A stretch of DNA of 64,000 nucleotides from Deltaproteobacteria bacterium (GCA_029261835.1 JAJDAO010000043.1:24908-88907), one strand, 5' to 3'; shown: positions 38,547 through 46,648, counted from the stretch's first letter. The notes: generated by a model from the sequence alone, not told the origin. Translations and numbers: made by a program.

Positions 38547-39296
38547 TCAGTCAAGCGGCTGCTTCGCCGAATCCGCAGACTCGTGCTCCGCGATTCGCTT
38601 GTCGATGGACGCTTCGTTCTCTCCGTCCAGGAGGACGTTCCTAGCAATCCGTAAGCCGATTGAGTTGAGACCATCATCGTGCCGGCGTCCACATCTACGC
38701 TCGGCATACTCCACGAGGTCCCGATCGGCAGGATCATCCGTGGACAAGGCCGCACGCGCGCGAGCGCACCATGCGCGCAGCTCGAGTTCCCTCTGGGCAG
38801 AATCGTGTGCCCGTTGCATGCGCTCCCTCTGCTCCAGCATGACCACCATATACGCCGCAAGAGCGAGTGAACAAACACCTACTGCCACGATCGACACGCT
38901 CGCAATCTTTGCTCGCCGCGAGAATCGCGGCCTTGCCGGATCCGACAGCACGTACGCGATCCCGGCGAAGATGGATCCGACAATCAACGCTGCAGAGAGG
39001 TACTCATCTTCAAGTGAATCGTGGTTGGCGGCGGCAAGCCAACCCACAAGCGAAAAGCCGAGAAGAAGGGCCGCAACTGCGTATCCGAAACGAAGGCGGC
39101 CGATATCGAGCGATCCGCGTTGTCGCCTGAGCCATACCAACGCGAATGCACCGCAGATTGCAGCGGGTGGCATGCTTACGCCCGCGACGTGTCTGTTCAG
39201 GGAGATACCCGCACCTGCGATCAGCCCGCTGATGGCCACCGCCCCGGCCAGCACCGTTGCCCAGCCCAGCCACCGTTCCTTGGCGTATTGCCACAT
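38547..39296 (-). CDS. Membrane protein of unknown function
   Basis: 249 residues with about five predicted helices: WATVLAGAVAISGLIAGAG, a PPAAICGAFALVWL segment, FGYAVAALLLGFSLVGWLAA, SAALIVGSIFAGIAYVL and IVAVGVCSLALAAYMVVML. A charged cytoplasmic tail (about 165-249) follows. ATG 39296 is preferred to an upstream start because it begins just before the first helix. No family is recognised. It may be cargo of element 1. Confidence 0.65.
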   Translation of the reverse strand: MWQYAKERWLGWATVLAGAVAISGLIAGAGISLNRHVAGVSMPPAAICGAFALVWLRRQRGSLDIGRLRFGYAVAALLLGFSLVGWLAAANHDSLEDEYLSAALIVGSIFAGIAYVLSDPARPRFSRRAKIASVSIVAVGVCSLALAAYMVVMLEQRERMQRAHDSAQRELELRAWCARARAALSTDDPADRDLVEYAERRCGRRHDDGLNSIGLRIARNVLLDGENEASIDKRIAEHESADSAKQPLD

Positions 39297-39467
39297 TCGG
39301 GCCTGCCCTCCCACCTCAAAGCCTAGCCCTCCGGGGCTTGATTGTGCTGCCCCGTGCACGCCGTCTTTCATGCCTCACCGGCAGCGAAACGAAGGCACGC
39401 CGCAGCGTCCTCGAATACGTCCGGCCGGGTGCTCAGCGTTCACGTGTCCACTCGGGCAAGGCTCCGC

Positions 39468-39581
39468 TCACTGGACCGGCTCTCGGCGAGTACGGGCGTA
39501 GAGGGCGCAGCCCACCAGCTCGCACCGCTTCACCTCTTCGCGATTCCAGCAGCAACACTCCAAACACTTGAGCTTCACCAT
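39468..39581 (-). CDS. Very small cysteine-rich phage-type protein
   Basis: 37 residues: KLKCLECCCWNREEVKRCEL, VGCALYARTRR. The pattern CLxCxxxxxxEVxxCxxxxCxLY matches a common short zinc-knuckle protein of phages and prophages (usually KCLDC..EVRRCPVTDCPLYPYR). The ribosome site is weak. It lies in the same direction as the small gene at 39746. Confidence 0.6.
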   Translation of the reverse strand: MVKLKCLECCCWNREEVKRCELVGCALYARTRREPVQ

Positions 39582-39745
39582 GGCCGGCAAGCTTCCGGCC
39601 GCTGCATTCTTTGCTGGCTTAGCGTACAAGTAGCGGAGGGGGGCGGGGCAGGTACCCAGAGGATCGTATCTCTCGCTAACCCGCCATTGTTTCCTACGGG
39701 AGCGCGGGAGATTGCGAAACTGAGCGGGTTGGGGCTGGCTGCTGC

Positions 39746-39946
39746 TCACTGCATCCTCCCGCTGCTTGATCTGTCTCGATTCAATGCCGAGACGTGGGCT
39801 TCTAGCCGCGCATTCTCGGCCTCTCGCTGCTCGTGCAAACGACACAGCACGAGTTCGACTGCGCCCTCGTCATGAAGCTCTCCGATTAGCTGCGGCTTCG
39901 CGTGCCGGTCCTCGGGTATGTCGAATGCCATCACTTTGACTGTCAT
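39746..39946 (-). CDS. Small hypothetical protein
   Basis: 66 residues (MTVKVMAFDIPEDRHAKPQ...). A perfect GGAGG lies 8 bases before the ATG, which is why I accept it. The C-terminal half is helical and charged. No function is recognised. It is in a run of small leftward genes downstream of the sigma-like gene. Confidence 0.6.
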   Translation of the reverse strand: MTVKVMAFDIPEDRHAKPQLIGELHDEGAVELVLCRLHEQREAENARLEAHVSALNRDRSSSGRMQ

Positions 39947-39967
39947 GTTGCGTTGCCTCCATACTCC

Positions 39968-40684
39968 CTACTGACATTGAGGAGCCGAAAGCGACGAAGC
40001 TTTTTTGCATTTTTCTCGAATTTTTCGCCATTGGCTCCGCACCGTCGATTTCGGTACGCCCTGGGCTCGTGCCACGTCCGCCAGCCGCTCGCCTACCGCG
40101 ACCTTCATCGCCAAAGCGGTCTGCTCTTGCGTCAGCTCGGCGCAGTCAAGCACGCGATCAAACTCTGCTCGTGCTTCGAGACGCTCGACAATGCTGGTCA
40201 CCGCTCCCTGTGCCTGGGCGATGCTGATCTTGCCCTCAGGCGCCGCGTCGGAGCTTTCGACGTCGGGATGTCTCCGCCAACCGCCCGGTGCCTCTTCCGC
40301 GGGCTGATAGGGCTCCCCGAACCGGTGCTCCCGTATTCGGCGCTGCTTGTTGCCGAACACATGGGCCAGGAAGGCGGTCTGCGCGGTATTGCGGAGCGCA
40401 CGCACCAACGCCTCCTCGGGAAGGCCGGGGGGTACGTCTGCGGCAGCCAGGAACACCGCGGTGAGTCTTCGTATCTCGATCTCTGCACCAAGGCCTCGCG
40501 GGATCGCGTGCTCCTCGATGTAGTCCCTCAGCGCGCACTTCACCCTGTACCAGCGCACGCCGTTGACGCGCTCGCCGTAGACGAAAGCGCCGAGCCGTTC
40601 GGTCAGAAGCCGGAGTGCGTCTTCTCGGATTTCGGCGGGAGCTTCGATGTCGGCGACTACGGCGTGAGGGTCTCGGAGGCTCAT
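39968..40684 (-). CDS. Protein with sigma-region-4-like helix-turn-helix
   Basis: 238 residues starting MSLRDPHAVV (GGAGG upstream of ATG 40684). The C-terminal about 55 residues (LTQEQTALAMKVAVGERLAD then VARAQGVPKSTVRSQWRKIR) look like sigma-70 region 4 or a phage late-gene activator HTH. The N-terminal two thirds is helical and unassigned. The gene lies directly downstream of the GTACCGGGT repeat region. It may control element 1 late genes; inferred from the domain only. Confidence 0.65.
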   Translation of the reverse strand: MSLRDPHAVVADIEAPAEIREDALRLLTERLGAFVYGERVNGVRWYRVKCALRDYIEEHAIPRGLGAEIEIRRLTAVFLAAADVPPGLPEEALVRALRNTAQTAFLAHVFGNKQRRIREHRFGEPYQPAEEAPGGWRRHPDVESSDAAPEGKISIAQAQGAVTSIVERLEARAEFDRVLDCAELTQEQTALAMKVAVGERLADVARAQGVPKSTVRSQWRKIREKCKKASSLSAPQCQ

Positions 40685-40772
40685 GATGAAAGCCCTCCGA
40701 CCCCGCCTCTGAGACCGTCGAAACGGGGGTCGACGCCGCCAGCCGGTGCAGGCGGCGGCCCCCCCTTTAGGG

Positions 40773-40940
40773 GTACCGGGTGTCCCGGCAAAAAAGCGCA
40801 GCAGTTCCAGGTACTTGTGCCGGTACACCCCCCGCTGTACCGGGTCTTGGGTGTACCGGGTGTAACTCCCCGATTCTGAAAGGCTTCATCCGGGACAGGC
40901 GCCTCTGCCGGGACAGTGTCCCGGGTGTACCGGGTACCGG
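40773..40940. repeat. Iteron-like GTACCGGGT repeats
   Basis: Four direct copies of GTACCGGGT (40773-40781, 40837-40845, 40853-40861, 40927-40935), usually as GGGTGTACCGGGT, one inverted copy (CCGGTACACCC, 40820-40830), and a near-palindrome CCGGGTACCGG (40930-40940). They fill the gap between the RepA-like helicase gene and the sigma-like gene. This suits replication-origin iterons or operator sites. Confidence 0.6.
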
Positions 40941-40952
40941 CAGAATGGAGTC

Positions 40953-42356
40953 TCATGCCGCCACCTCCTGGCCCGGCTCGACAGGAAAAGAACTCGCACG
41001 TGTGTCGGGGTGAGGAGCGAAGTAGTCACGCTTGTCGCTCTTGCTCTGAGTGTTCCGTCGCCGCTCGACGCGGCTGGAATCGACAAGCCTCGTCCGGGCC
41101 CCCTTGGCGCGCCGGACCCCGATCCCGCGGTCCTTACACCGGTCCTCCCACTCGCTTCGGGTGAGCCACGTACCGGCCGACGCAAGCGCCACAAGCACCT
41201 CTTCGTCGGCGACCTCGCTCCGCATCCGCGCAGGCACATGGCGCAGGGCTCCGCCCTCGACCCGTTCGAAGACCACGGGCTCTGTGAGCTGGGGCGAGTA
41301 GTTGGTCTTGGTTAGCGTCAGCTCGACGTAGCGCCCCGCTTTCTCCTCGAGGCCGTACCCCTTCGCCTCCTCGCTATCGAGCGACTTCATGGCCACCACG
41401 AACCGCGAGAAGTCCTCAAATTGCAGCGACCCAGTCGACGCACCGGCGGAGAGTTCACCGTTGGCTCGGATCGCGAACTTCGACACGTGATGGGCAAACA
41501 GGCAAGCGCAGCCGGTCTGGTTCGCGATGGCGTCGAACTCTTTGACGATGACGCCAGCGTCGGCCTGGTCGTTGAGTCCACGTCCGGGCGGTATCGCCTT
41601 GCCCATCGGGTCGATGATTACTAGCCCCGGATCCTCGAGCGTCGCCGCGAGCCGTGCGATGTGCCCGCGCAGCTCATCCCCGAGCACGGCCCGGGGCACG
41701 CCCACCAGATCGACCACTCGGACCCGATCCACGATGTCCCTGCGTAGGCTCGGAGACCACGCGTCCTCACCGGCCGATGCGTCGAAAGCCGCAGCGAAGC
41801 GCCGATGCATCTCGGCGCGATCATCCTCGAGAGACACCAAGATCACGCCGCGAGGCCTCGACACATTGAACGGGCCGAACGCACCGCCAAGAGCGACAGC
41901 AATCGCAAGGGCGTTTTCCACGTGCCCCTTGCCCGTTCCACCCTTGGCGACGAGGGCCCCCACCCGCCGCTCGGGAATCATCCTGTCGACGACCCACTCT
42001 CGGGGCGGGGGCGGTTCATTGAGGAACGCTTCAATGAGCGTCGCGGACGGCGCGAACCTTTCGGCAAGAGTATCCGCCCCTTCGCACTCCGGTCCGTCGT
42101 CTAGAGACAGGCCCAGCTCGCGGTCACGCCGCTTTTGCTCGTCTTCAATGCGAATCTGGTCGTCGATCGAGTCAGCATCCTGCTCGGCGCTCAGCGCTGG
42201 CACCATGTCAGCGCGCCACTCGTGGCCAGCCTCACACCGCGGCTCACCAGAATCTTCGGCGAGCGTCCACTCCGCTTCGCATTGCGGCACCGGACAATTG
42301 TCTGTCTTCGCGATCTTGCTGATTAGAACGCGGAACGAGTCCTCCGCCGCACTCAT
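40953..42356 (-). CDS. RepA-like RecA-fold helicase/ATPase (AAA_25)
   Basis: 467 residues. The N-terminus has a zinc-finger-like CPVPQCEAEW...CEAGH. The central RecA-fold ATPase (about residues 120-330) has Walker A VAKGGTGKGH, Walker B LVIIDPMGKA, and LFAHHVSKFA with the sensor histidines, as in plasmid RepA/Gp4-like hexameric helicases. The usual Ser/Thr after the P-loop lysine is Gly. The C-terminus (RSEVADEEVLVALASAGTWL) looks like a winged helix. It is next to iteron-like repeats, so a role in replicating the excised element is likely. Confidence 0.8.
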   Translation of the reverse strand: MSAAEDSFRVLISKIAKTDNCPVPQCEAEWTLAEDSGEPRCEAGHEWRADMVPALSAEQDADSIDDQIRIEDEQKRRDRELGLSLDDGPECEGADTLAERFAPSATLIEAFLNEPPPPREWVVDRMIPERRVGALVAKGGTGKGHVENALAIAVALGGAFGPFNVSRPRGVILVSLEDDRAEMHRRFAAAFDASAGEDAWSPSLRRDIVDRVRVVDLVGVPRAVLGDELRGHIARLAATLEDPGLVIIDPMGKAIPPGRGLNDQADAGVIVKEFDAIANQTGCACLFAHHVSKFAIRANGELSAGASTGSLQFEDFSRFVVAMKSLDSEEAKGYGLEEKAGRYVELTLTKTNYSPQLTEPVVFERVEGGALRHVPARMRSEVADEEVLVALASAGTWLTRSEWEDRCKDRGIGVRRAKGARTRLVDSSRVERRRNTQSKSDKRDYFAPHPDTRASSFPVEPGQEVAA

Positions 42357-42472
42357 TGTGTAACCCGGTCGTGAAACCGGGTGGTGACAGCGACACCTCT
42401 GCGGTAGTATCTGCGTTGCATTCGTAAGACCTCCATTGGCGCCCTGGCCCTATCCGGCTGGGGCGTCGTCGT

Positions 42473-42724
42473 TTAGGCGGACCTCTCTCGTTCAAGGATC
42501 TCGGCAACACGCGCGCGTGCGTGGTTCGTGGGGCGGACGCGGGTGGACCGCAGCCAGAGGTCAAAGTCGGGCCAGGTCGTGCGCGGCCATGACGTTCCAC
42601 ATGCGTAGGTTACCAGCTCGCCGGCTTTGGCCGCGCGACGGAGACGCCCCGCCGATAGCCCGGTGCGTCGCGCCAATTCAGGCAGCGTCAGTAATTCGTG
42701 CGCGTTTGTGGATTCTCGTCCCAC
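42473..42724 (-). CDS. MerR/excisionase-like small DNA-binding protein
   Basis: About 83 residues. TLPELARRTGLSAGRLRRAA looks like a MerR/AlpA-type winged HTH, followed by AGELVTYACGTSWPRTTWPD. Candidate recombination directionality factor or regulator for element 1. The GTG start at 42724 is chosen because tandem operator-like repeats occupy 42759-42826; a TTG at 42787 would run through them. It is the first gene of a leftward run with the RepA-like helicase. Confidence 0.65.
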   Translation of the reverse strand: MGRESTNAHELLTLPELARRTGLSAGRLRRAAKAGELVTYACGTSWPRTTWPDFDLWLRSTRVRPTNHARARVAEILERERSA

Positions 42725-42758
42725 GTCGCACAGAGTGCGGGACGTCGAATGGCAGCGC

Positions 42759-42826
42759 TGGGAAGGAACGGAGTGGTTTCTTCCCAAGAACCCGGGGGTG
42801 GGGAAAAATTGCTCGGTTCTTTCCCA
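42759..42826. promoter_or_regulatory. Tandem operator-like inverted repeats
   Basis: TGGGAAG (42759-42765) with CTTCCCA (42780-42786) forms a perfect repeat around a 14-bp centre. A second, less exact repeat GGGGAAA...TTTCCCA spans 42800-42826. The centres are about 40 bp apart, near four helical turns, and sit upstream of the leftward excisionase-helicase genes. Confidence 0.55.
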
Positions 42827-42844
42827 GTCTCCCTAAAGAGCCTC

Positions 42845-44209
42845 TTAGCTCTCCGCCTGATCTCCACCGGGCATCGGGATGTGCGCGACGAAGGAGAACT
42901 GGGGGCCTGCCTTCCTCAGCGCGGCTCGCGCATTTGTCAGCTGTTTGCGCGTATTGCCCCAGTCGGAGATGCCCAGATCGTGCTGAACCTGCGCAACTGC
43001 CGCCCTTAGGGCCTCGATGGGAAGCTTGGGCTTTTCGTCCTTCTCAATGGCATCCACCAACTCACGCCCGCAACCGGCCTCAGCGAGGATGTTCAAGTAT
43101 CCGCCGAGTATACGCGACTGTTTCGTGAGCCCGCCGTCAGTTGTCTCTAGTCCGAACATTGCGGCAAAGTCTAGAATCACTTCGCGTTGTGCGCCCTTTG
43201 AGCTCAGCAAGATCCTCTTGTTTGCTTTGCCACATGCAAGGACCACCTGCTGAAAGAAGACCTCCAGCATGTTTACCCGTCTCGTGATGGGGATGGGGAG
43301 GTGGCCGTGTTCGTCGAATACCGCACCGCGGCCAAGCGTCTCCTCGGCTCCCGGCAGCTCGTAGAGCAGCTCGATAATAGACTCCAGCTCGTCTTCTTCA
43401 CGAAATCTGTCTGGCCCGCGGCCTCTGGCGCGGAGTTCATGAAGGAATCTCTCTCGCTCTAGACAGACTTCCATTAGCCCGCTACGTCGTAGGTCTTTCG
43501 CCAGTACGGTAAACCCTATCTCTCGCGCCCGTTCGACAAGTTCTTCAAGAGTGTCGTCCGGCAGATCAAGAAGCCCCTCGCAGGCTCTCACGACATCAGA
43601 GGGCTCCCTGCAATCTTCCACCCGGTCGGCAAATACTTGGAGCTTTTCACCTCCCGAAGACGCGGCAAGACGTGTCTCTTGCGACTGTGCGTCAAGTCGT
43701 ATCGCTTCCACCCGTTCGGCAAGTTCTTCCCGGGAGCCGTCCCTTGCCAAGTCGACAAAATCTTCGCAGGCTCTCTTCAGCTCGACAAACCCAGCATCGG
43801 CCGCGCATTTCGAACGCACCATAAATGCTATTTCTTGCGTCCACGCGGCGGCGAGCATGCTTCGCGCCCGTTCGACAAGCTCTTCGCGCGAGCCATTCTT
43901 CATTAGGGCAATGAACTCGTCGCAGCTCCGTACCAGATCAACAGGCCCTTCGTATGCTCCCCAAAAGGCAGCGAGCCCTTCGTTAGCCCCGACGCTGCGG
44001 GCCGTAGGCTGCACTTGAGCTTCCGGTTCAGCGTGGTCAGGCGTTGGAGCAACAGCCTTCAGCGCGTCGAGCAGTAGCCTCACCTCATCGAGGCGGATTT
44101 CGCACCACTCATCAGACTCCGATTCAGATTCCGATTTACTTGCCAGCCACTGTTCAAGATTGTGCCTGATCTCCGTAAGCTGCGGTTGTGTCTGCTCGCT
44201 GTCGCCCAT
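42845..44209 (-). CDS. Unknown protein with three internal helical repeats
   Basis: 454 residues starting MGDSEQTQ (GAGGAG upstream of ATG 44209). Residues about 85-260 hold three related helical repeats of about 60 residues with the core VRACExFxDLxxDGSREELV (DLVRSCDEFIALMKNGSREE; ELKRACEDFVDLARDGSREE; DVVRACEGLLDLPDDTLEEL). The C-terminal 200 residues are different, with RRVNMLEVFFQQVVLACGKA. I do not recognise a family. It is probably soluble. Its place between replication genes and the end of element 1 suggests cargo. Confidence 0.65.
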   Translation of the reverse strand: MGDSEQTQPQLTEIRHNLEQWLASKSESESESDEWCEIRLDEVRLLLDALKAVAPTPDHAEPEAQVQPTARSVGANEGLAAFWGAYEGPVDLVRSCDEFIALMKNGSREELVERARSMLAAAWTQEIAFMVRSKCAADAGFVELKRACEDFVDLARDGSREELAERVEAIRLDAQSQETRLAASSGGEKLQVFADRVEDCREPSDVVRACEGLLDLPDDTLEELVERAREIGFTVLAKDLRRSGLMEVCLERERFLHELRARGRGPDRFREEDELESIIELLYELPGAEETLGRGAVFDEHGHLPIPITRRVNMLEVFFQQVVLACGKANKRILLSSKGAQREVILDFAAMFGLETTDGGLTKQSRILGGYLNILAEAGCGRELVDAIEKDEKPKLPIEALRAAVAQVQHDLGISDWGNTRKQLTNARAALRKAGPQFSFVAHIPMPGGDQAES

Positions 44210-44401
44210 CCCGCTGCTCCTCACGGCACTCCGATGGGAGCCCCGGGCCAGGCGAGCGGAGCGGCCCGCCGTTCGGACGCAGCGATCAACAGCGGCCTAG
44301 GCCCGGGACGAAACTTCTCGGTGATTGCGTCGGGGATTGCAGCCTGGGGGAGGTGCAGGCTTCAGTGTACCGCGCAGCAAGGGTGTCGGCCGGCGACGGA
44401 T

Positions 44402-44476
44402 CTAAGCGAGGCGCTTTCCCTTCAGCGCCAGCCCCAGCAGGCCCATGGCGAGGAGAAGGGCGGTGGTGGGTTCGGC
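44402..44476 (-). pseudogene. Remnant of a PEP-CTERM protein 3' end
   Basis: Read on the minus strand this encodes AEPTTALLLAMGLLGLAL, then KGKRLA and a stop, which is an almost perfect PEP-CTERM sorting tail. Upstream in the same frame a stop appears within about 15 codons, and no body of a gene is found, so it looks like the end of a lost or rearranged exported-protein gene. Confidence 0.55.
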
Positions 44477-44503
44477 CCTGTTACCTGCTCGGGTCCGGTT
44501 TCC

Positions 44504-44599
44504 TCAGCGACTGGTTAGCGCTCCATAGCAAGGTGGGCACACGACCAGCGAGTCAGCGGTTCGGCTGTCCGTCCACATCCAACGCTCACGGGTGGTCAT
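44504..44599 (-). CDS. Possible 31-residue protein with a CPPC motif
   Basis: MTTRERWMWTDSRTADSLVV then CPPCYGALTSR. The start overlaps the end of the small membrane protein gene by 14 bp, suggesting translational coupling. No clear ribosome site or family, so it stays tentative. Confidence 0.35.
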   Translation of the reverse strand: MTTRERWMWTDSRTADSLVVCPPCYGALTSR

Positions 44600-44726
44600 G
44601 TAGGCGCCGCATCCGCTGGCAGTACTCAGTTGCGAGAGCCTCACGGCGTATCTTCCTGAACTCAGAGAGCCATCGAAAGCTGAGGTACACGACAACACCC
44701 AGGACGCCGCCGAGAATCACAGACAT
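44586..44726 (-). CDS. 46-residue single-pass membrane protein
   Basis: One hydrophobic helix at the N-terminus (SVILGGVLGVVVYLSFRW, residues 2-19), followed by a basic tail (FRKIRREALATEYCQRMRR). GGAG lies 7 bases before ATG 44726. The shape is like small phage or toxin-type membrane peptides; function unknown. Confidence 0.55.
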   Translation of the reverse strand: MSVILGGVLGVVVYLSFRWLSEFRKIRREALATEYCQRMRRLHDHP

Positions 44727-44805
44727 GAGGGATCTCCAAGCGAGTTCAGGCCAGCCCCTCCCCGGAAGTGGGGATGACCAGCACGCTACACTAAGGGCTC
44801 CTCAA

Positions 44806-44828
44806 CTGGGGTTACTCTGGGGTTACTT
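44806..44828 (+). repeat. Possible integrase arm-site repeat, right end of element 1
   Basis: Tandem TGGGGTTACT units with an 11-bp period, matching 20 of 23 bases of the block at 29697-29719 in the same orientation. It lies 137 bp before att copy 2, mirroring the left copy 82 bp after att copy 1. Confidence 0.5.
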
Positions 44829-44964
44829 CGGCACGAAAACACTTGATTAGCTCTGTTTCCCGCCCTCCCCCTCCGTCTGCCAGAATCACGCAACTCCCTA
44901 ACTCTGCGTCGTTTCTTCTGAATTGCACCGCTCTCTGCGATTTCGCTCAACACGCCCAAGCTCA

Positions 44965-45010
44965 CTCATAACCCGGAGGTCGTAGGTTCGAATCCTACCC
45001 CCGCTACCAC
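44965..45010 (+). repeat. Attachment-site repeat copy 2
   Basis: 46 bp identical to 29570-29615 of tRNA-fMet, from the anticodon loop (CTCATAACCCGG) to one base past CCA. The upstream half of a tRNA is absent. It is the junction between element 1 and the serine-recombinase element and forms the last codons of the recombinase on the minus strand. Confidence 0.92.
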
Positions 45011-46648
45011 CGTAGCTAGTCGCCCGTTCTCCCAGTGAGGGCGGGCGGCTTTCGTTGGGGGCCTCGCCTGCAGGAGCCACTCGAAGAGGCCCTCCACGCG
45101 GAACCCTCGCTCGGCGTCGGGGCTCACGCGCAGTCGGCGCCCTCTGAGCAGCTCCTGGAGCGCCGCGCGAATTCCCTGCGATTCGCCCTCGAATGTCTTG
45201 CGCAGGTCCAGTACGCGCTCCGTGACGAGCTGTCGCAGGCGCTGGGGCGAGGCCTCGATCGGGGTGACGTCCGCGTGAAGCCGATTCTCGATCTCGCGCT
45301 TCTCGTCGCGCAGTCGCTCGATCACGCGTGCGTATGCATCGAGATCCCCGAGCTTCCCCACCAAGCCCACGAGGTTCTCCAGCTCGGCGTCGATCTCTGC
45401 CAGGCGGGCGCGGTCGGTGGTCAGCTCGGTGGGCTCCGCCAGCTGCCTCCGGACCTTTTCCAGCGCCCGGTCCACTGTGTAGAGGACGTTTTCCGGGGTG
45501 AGGACCGTCTCCCGGATCGCACCAAGTATCCGGTCCTCCAGGTCCGTCCGGTGGACCCGGACCTCGTTGCCACAGATGTCCGGCCCGCGGTCCCGTCTCC
45601 AGCCGCAGGCGTAGTCCGTCCCGCGCGTGACCGCGAAGAAACCGCCGCCGCATTCCGCGCATTCCAGGAATCCGGACAACAGCTGTTTAGAATGCGTCCG
45701 CTGCCCTTTGGCCCGCCCGCCGAACGTTCCGTTTCCGCTTCGACCATAACCGCGGGCCCGCTTTCTCATTGCGGCCTGGGCATTGTTCCAGGTTTCCTCG
45801 CTGACGATTTGCCAAGCGGGATCGAATTTCCGGACCCACTCTGATTCGGGCCGCTCGTACCGGCGCCGCTTTCCCGTTTCGTGGTCCTTTATCCATTCCG
45901 ACCGGCCCCATATGTATTCGCCCCGGTAGATCGGATTGAGAATCATGGACCGGATGGCGGAGATCGACCATGCGGCACCCTTTCCCTTTTGGCTCCTGGG
46001 ACGCGGAGGCGGGACTTGATCCGCATTCAAATCGTGTGCGATCGACCGGAACCCGTCTCCCCGGTTGTACCGGTCGAATATCCGGCGGATTGCCTCCGCT
46101 TGCTGGTCATCGATCAACAACTCGTATCCGGCCGGGATGTCGTTACCGCGGTGATCCTGTCGTCCGGATGGAACCGGCTCCGTCCGGTAGCCATAGGGAG
46201 TGCCGCCCGCGAACAGATTCCGCTCCACCCGGCCACGCAGGCCCCGGTAGACATCCGCCCGGAGCTTTACGAGGTACTCCTCATTGAGGATGCCCATAAC
46301 CTTGGCGCCGACGTTGAACACGTCGAGTCCAGTCGATGCTTCGAAGGCGGATCGCCGCCGCGCACGCAGCCGGTTCCGAATCCAGCCGAGGTCCTCCGAG
46401 TCGCGCGCCAGCCGGGAAAAGTCGAAACAGAGGAGCACGTCCCACTCCTCTATCCGATCCATCAGTTCGAGGAGCCTTGGGCGGTTGTGCCGCGAGGCGC
46501 CAGAGATGCCCGCGTCCTCGATGACCAGGCCCCGCAGCACTGACCAGCCGCGTTCCTTCGCGAAGTCCCGACAGCGGGCAATCTGGTCAGCCGGTGAGTC
46601 CGCACTCTGCTTGTCGGTGCTCATGCGCGCGTAGATGGCGGCTCTCAT
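44966..46648 (-). CDS. Large serine recombinase (integrase of element 2)
   Basis: 560-residue large serine recombinase. The resolvase catalytic domain starts MRAAIYARMSTDKQSADSPA with nucleophile S10 and DFSRLARDSEDL. A recombinase domain (GGTPYGYRTEPV, about 150-260) follows, then a zinc ribbon (CAECGGGFFAVTRGTDYACG) and a coiled-coil arm (about 430-500). The last 14 codons, VVAGVGFEPTTSGL, and the TGA stop are the complement of the tRNA-fMet att repeat. ATG 46648 has GGAGGGG upstream, preferred to a start 17 codons earlier. Most large serine integrases use non-tRNA sites, so tRNA use here is notable. Confidence 0.94.
   Translation of the reverse strand: MRAAIYARMSTDKQSADSPADQIARCRDFAKERGWSVLRGLVIEDAGISGASRHNRPRLLELMDRIEEWDVLLCFDFSRLARDSEDLGWIRNRLRARRRSAFEASTGLDVFNVGAKVMGILNEEYLVKLRADVYRGLRGRVERNLFAGGTPYGYRTEPVPSGRQDHRGNDIPAGYELLIDDQQAEAIRRIFDRYNRGDGFRSIAHDLNADQVPPPRPRSQKGKGAAWSISAIRSMILNPIYRGEYIWGRSEWIKDHETGKRRRYERPESEWVRKFDPAWQIVSEETWNNAQAAMRKRARGYGRSGNGTFGGRAKGQRTHSKQLLSGFLECAECGGGFFAVTRGTDYACGWRRDRGPDICGNEVRVHRTDLEDRILGAIRETVLTPENVLYTVDRALEKVRRQLAEPTELTTDRARLAEIDAELENLVGLVGKLGDLDAYARVIERLRDEKREIENRLHADVTPIEASPQRLRQLVTERVLDLRKTFEGESQGIRAALQELLRGRRLRVSPDAERGFRVEGLFEWLLQARPPTKAARPHWENGRLATVVAGVGFEPTTSGL

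Noticed and set aside
38360..39501. Overlapping plus-strand frames opposite the membrane protein at 38547-39296
   Set aside because: Low-complexity Arg/Ser/Pro reads without domains; the minus-strand frame has clear membrane helices.
40773..40940. Short repeats considered as CRISPR
   Set aside because: Units are 9-13 bp with irregular spacing; no cas genes.
44898..45662. Arg/Gly-rich minus-strand frame overlapping the serine recombinase
   Set aside because: Shadow of the recombinase gene; composition is that of an out-of-frame GC-rich read.
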